Assembly: GCA_045810625.1 (NCBI GenBank)
Contig: JBJMVQ010000041.1
Span: forward strand, 89,999 to 153,998
DNA length: 64,000 nucleotides
DNA from: JACQFZ01 sp045810625
GTDB taxonomy: Bacteria > Pseudomonadota > Gammaproteobacteria > Acidiferrobacterales > Sulfurifustaceae
Direction of reading: 5' to 3'
Shown: one piece after another, positions 61,597-64,000 of the stretch
Layout: each line of letters begins with the position of its first letter
Position numbering within the stretch: the stretch's first letter is position 1
Made by a program: the position numbers and the translations under genes
The notes under the pieces: model-generated
The model's input: only the letters and a program-made list of their open reading frames with translations
Databases searched by the model: none
What the model was told of the DNA's origin: nothing

Positions 61597-63999
61597 TTGC
61601 GCGTGGATCTGACGACGCACCTGCTCGACCTCACCGGCTACGCGCACAACGGCTACGCGTTGCTTCAACTCGCGTGCGCGGTCCCGACGCTGACGATGGG
61701 CGCAATGATCGTCGTGCGCGAGCGCGGCTCGCACGTCGGCGTGATGTACTTCTTCGTCACTCTCGCAATCGCCATCTGGTTCGTCGGCTTCAGCGCCGGC
61801 TATGTTGCGCCAACCGCGGCCGCCGCCGACGTGTGGATACGGTTCGGTCACATCGGCGTCGCGTTCATTCCGACACTGACGCTGCAATTCACCTCGGCCG
61901 TGCTGCGGCTGCCCCGCCGGTGGCAATGGCTGCTGGTGGCGGGCTGGATCGCTTCACTCGCGTTCGCGGCGGCGACGGTGTTCGCGCCGTCTACATTCGG
62001 CCCGCCGCACCACTATGTCTGGGGCTACTACGGAAACTACAACGTCTACAGCTCGCTGCTCATACCTTTCCTCAGCGCCTACTTCGGCGTGACGCTGCTC
62101 CTCTATTGGCAAGCGTATCGGCGCGCCCGCGCGGGCAGCATCGCGGCGCGGCGCGCGCAGCTGCTCTTCATCGCGTGGGGAATCGGCTCGTTCGGCGCGG
62201 TCGATTTCGTCCCGATGTACGGCATCGATATGCGCCCGTTCGGTTTCCTGATCGTCATCGTCGGCGTCAGCATCACCACCTACGTGACGGCCCGCTACCG
62301 GCTGCTCGACATCACGCCCGCGTTCGCGGCGCAGCACATCATCGAGAACATGAACGACGGGCTGATCGTGCTCGACAAGGACGGCATCGTGCGCGTCGCG
62401 AACAGCACGCTCCTCGTCATGATCGGCACGACCAAAGAGGAATTCGTCGGCAAGACCGTGCCGCAATCGCTCTTGCGCCTGCTGTCGCCGGCGGAGCTGA
62501 GTTCGATCGAAGCCGGCGTGCCGATGCAAAATCGCGAGATCGAATTCGTCCGGCCGGACGGTACCGAGATGGTGTTGAGCGTCGGCGTATCGACCATGCG
62601 CGCGGCCGGCGACGACAACGCGGCCTACGTCGGCGTCGTGCGCGATATCACCGAGCGCAAACGCGCCGAGCAGCGCATCCGTTACCTGGCGTACTACGAC
62701 AACCTCACGAACCTGCCGAACCGGCAATCGTTTCAAGAACACCTGCGCGCCGCGCTCGCGCACGCCACCCGCAACAAGCGCAAAGTGGCGCTGCTCTTCC
62801 TCGATCTCGATCATTTCAAGCGCATCAACGACACGCTGGGCCACGCGCTCGGCGATCGGCTGCTGCAAGCCGTCGCCGGGCGCTTGCTCGGCTGTGTTCG
62901 CAAGACGCGCATCGGCGCTAAAGAGATCGAGGGCTCAGTGGCCCGCCTCGGCGGCGATGAGTTCATCGTCGCGTTGCAGGACATCGAAAACCAGGACGAC
63001 ATCACGCGCGTGGCGTCGCGGCTGCTCGCCGCCGTGTCCGAGCCGATCCGCCTCGATCAGCACGAAATCGCGGTGACCGCGAGCCTCGGTATCAGCGTGT
63101 ACCCGCAGGATGGCGACGACGCCGAGGCGCTGCTCAAGAACGCCGACGCGGCCATGTATCAGGCGAAGGACGCCGGCCGGCACAGCTACTTCTTCTACGA
63201 CCGCACGAGCAACGCGGCGATGTACAACCGGCTTTCGCTCGAGGTGAAGCTGCGCCGGGCGCTCGAGCTCGGACATCTTTCGCTGCATTACCAGCCGCAG
63301 GTGGCGACGCAGAGCCGCCGCTCGGTCGCGGTCGAGGCGCTGCTCCGCTGGACCGACCCGGAATTGGGCGTCATTCCCCCGGAGCGGTTCATCCCGATCG
63401 CGGAAGAGAGCGGGTTGATCATTCCGATCGGCGAGTGGGTGCTGCGCGTCGCCTGCGCGCAGGCGCGCGCCTGGCAGGACGCGGGCTTTCGATTCATGCG
63501 CGTCGCCGTGAATCTGTCGAGCCGGCAATTCCGCGACCGCGATCTCGTCGGCGTCGTGCGCGACGCGCTCGCGGCAGGGCAGCTCGATCCGCGCCACCTC
63601 GAGCTCGAACTGACCGAAAGCATGATCATGCAGGATGCGCTGCACACGCGGCGCACGCTCGAAGCGCTGAAGGCGATGGGCGTGCAGCTCTCGATCGACG
63701 ACTTCGGCACCGGCTACTCGTCGCTCAGCTATATCAGCCGGTTCCGGCCGAGCGAGCTGAAGATCGACCAGTCGCTGATCGCGCACGTCGACACCGATGG
63801 CGAGCGGGCCGCGCTGGTGATCGCCGCGCTGGCCATGGCGCGCAGCCTGAAACTGGCGGTCGTGACGGAAGGGGTGGAGACCGAAGCGGAACTGGCGTTC
63901 TTGCGCGCCCATGGCTGCGACATGGCGCAGGGCTTTCTGTACGCGCGGCCCTGCCCCGCCGCCGATTTCGACGCCTGGCTCGCAAACTATTCGTCGTAG
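61597..63999 (+). CDS. Membrane 7TM-PAS-GGDEF-EAL cyclic-di-GMP enzyme
   Basis: An 800-residue protein. Residues 1-235 hold about seven membrane helices of the histidine-kinase N-terminal (7TM) type (LLQLACAVPTLTMGAMIVV, FGFLIVIVGVSITTYVTARY). PAS is at about 245-360 (IIENMNDGLIVLDKDGIVRV). The GGDEF domain carries RLGGDEFIVAL (near 449), intact for cyclase activity. The EAL domain has VEALLRWTDPELG (near 577), ELELTESMI, DDFGTGYSSLSYI and VVTEGVETE, intact for phosphodiesterase activity. TTG 61597 or GTG 61603 are possible starts without a clear Shine-Dalgarno. Whether cyclase or phosphodiesterase dominates cannot be told. Confidence 0.93.
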   Translation: MRVDLTTHLLDLTGYAHNGYALLQLACAVPTLTMGAMIVVRERGSHVGVMYFFVTLAIAIWFVGFSAGYVAPTAAAADVWIRFGHIGVAFIPTLTLQFTSAVLRLPRRWQWLLVAGWIASLAFAAATVFAPSTFGPPHHYVWGYYGNYNVYSSLLIPFLSAYFGVTLLLYWQAYRRARAGSIAARRAQLLFIAWGIGSFGAVDFVPMYGIDMRPFGFLIVIVGVSITTYVTARYRLLDITPAFAAQHIIENMNDGLIVLDKDGIVRVANSTLLVMIGTTKEEFVGKTVPQSLLRLLSPAELSSIEAGVPMQNREIEFVRPDGTEMVLSVGVSTMRAAGDDNAAYVGVVRDITERKRAEQRIRYLAYYDNLTNLPNRQSFQEHLRAALAHATRNKRKVALLFLDLDHFKRINDTLGHALGDRLLQAVAGRLLGCVRKTRIGAKEIEGSVARLGGDEFIVALQDIENQDDITRVASRLLAAVSEPIRLDQHEIAVTASLGISVYPQDGDDAEALLKNADAAMYQAKDAGRHSYFFYDRTSNAAMYNRLSLEVKLRRALELGHLSLHYQPQVATQSRRSVAVEALLRWTDPELGVIPPERFIPIAEESGLIIPIGEWVLRVACAQARAWQDAGFRFMRVAVNLSSRQFRDRDLVGVVRDALAAGQLDPRHLELELTESMIMQDALHTRRTLEALKAMGVQLSIDDFGTGYSSLSYISRFRPSELKIDQSLIAHVDTDGERAALVIAALAMARSLKLAVVTEGVETEAELAFLRAHGCDMAQGFLYARPCPAADFDAWLANYSS

Positions 64000-64000
64000 G

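Overview
The window is high-GC DNA from a heterotrophic proteobacterium, most likely beta- or gammaproteobacterial. I infer this from the fused indolepyruvate oxidoreductase, the liv ABC operon, leucine catabolism genes, a split YeeE/YedE pair, SorAB-type sulfite dehydrogenase and FNR-type promoters. No rRNA, tRNA, CRISPR array, plasmid origin or integrase is visible.

Layout. (1) 0.1-4.6 kb, minus strand: leucine/isovalerate breakdown (mccB, ivd, thiolase), with palindromic GAGGACGC-type repeats in the gaps. (2) 4.9-40 kb: a long stress/low-oxygen island. Nine FNR-type boxes (TTGAY-N4-RTCAA) lie in front of a quinone reductase, a universal stress protein, transaldolase, a YHS metal protein, two YbaK-type deacylases, a kinase/ATPase fusion, a copper ATPase and a sulfite dehydrogenase. 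The island carries its own Crp/Fnr regulator, which has FNR's DNA-reading residues but no Fe-S cysteines. It also holds a persulfide module (CstR-like repressor, persulfide dioxygenase, YeeE/YedE pair), Hsp20, CBS proteins, OsmC, a phosphoribosyltransferase-hydrolase fusion, two molybdenum enzymes with haem partners, a TlpA/CcdA pair and an HPF-cold-shock fusion. Several members resemble mycobacterial DosR dormancy genes. (3) 22.3-25 kb, minus strand, inside the island: a NodU-type carbamoyltransferase, a metallo-beta-lactamase-fold hydrolase and a gene fragment cut at a repeat. (4) 40-45 kb: gene-poor and partly AT-rich, with gene fragments, a small cupin, a haloacetate dehalogenase-like hydrolase and a methyltransferase. 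(5) 45.4-55 kb: acetate kinase, a 1166-residue indolepyruvate:ferredoxin oxidoreductase and the livKHMGF operon. (6) 55.6-64 kb: a four-gene lipid-type cluster (acyl carrier protein, PLP alpha-oxoamine synthase, acyl-CoA dehydrogenase, fatty acyl-AMP ligase) flanked by a broken PAS-EAL gene and an intact 7TM-PAS-GGDEF-EAL gene.

Working together. The island reads as a programme for surviving oxygen loss, reactive sulfur and copper stress: ribosome hibernation, protein protection, redox repair, substrate-level ATP (acetate kinase) and metal/sulfur detoxification. In four of the nine box regions a -10-like hexamer starts exactly 28.5 bp from the box centre, and a fifth has one about 2 bp further on, as in class II FNR promoters. 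The acyl cluster is the best candidate for an undescribed pathway: it has the parts to activate a fatty acid, load it on a carrier, desaturate it and condense it with an amino acid.

Decay is frequent. Broken or fragmentary genes include a second Crp/Fnr regulator, a FixJ-type regulator, PRPP synthetase, a DUF6763-like gene, a YqjE-like gene, an acyl-AMP ligase, an MBL hydrolase and a PAS-EAL protein.
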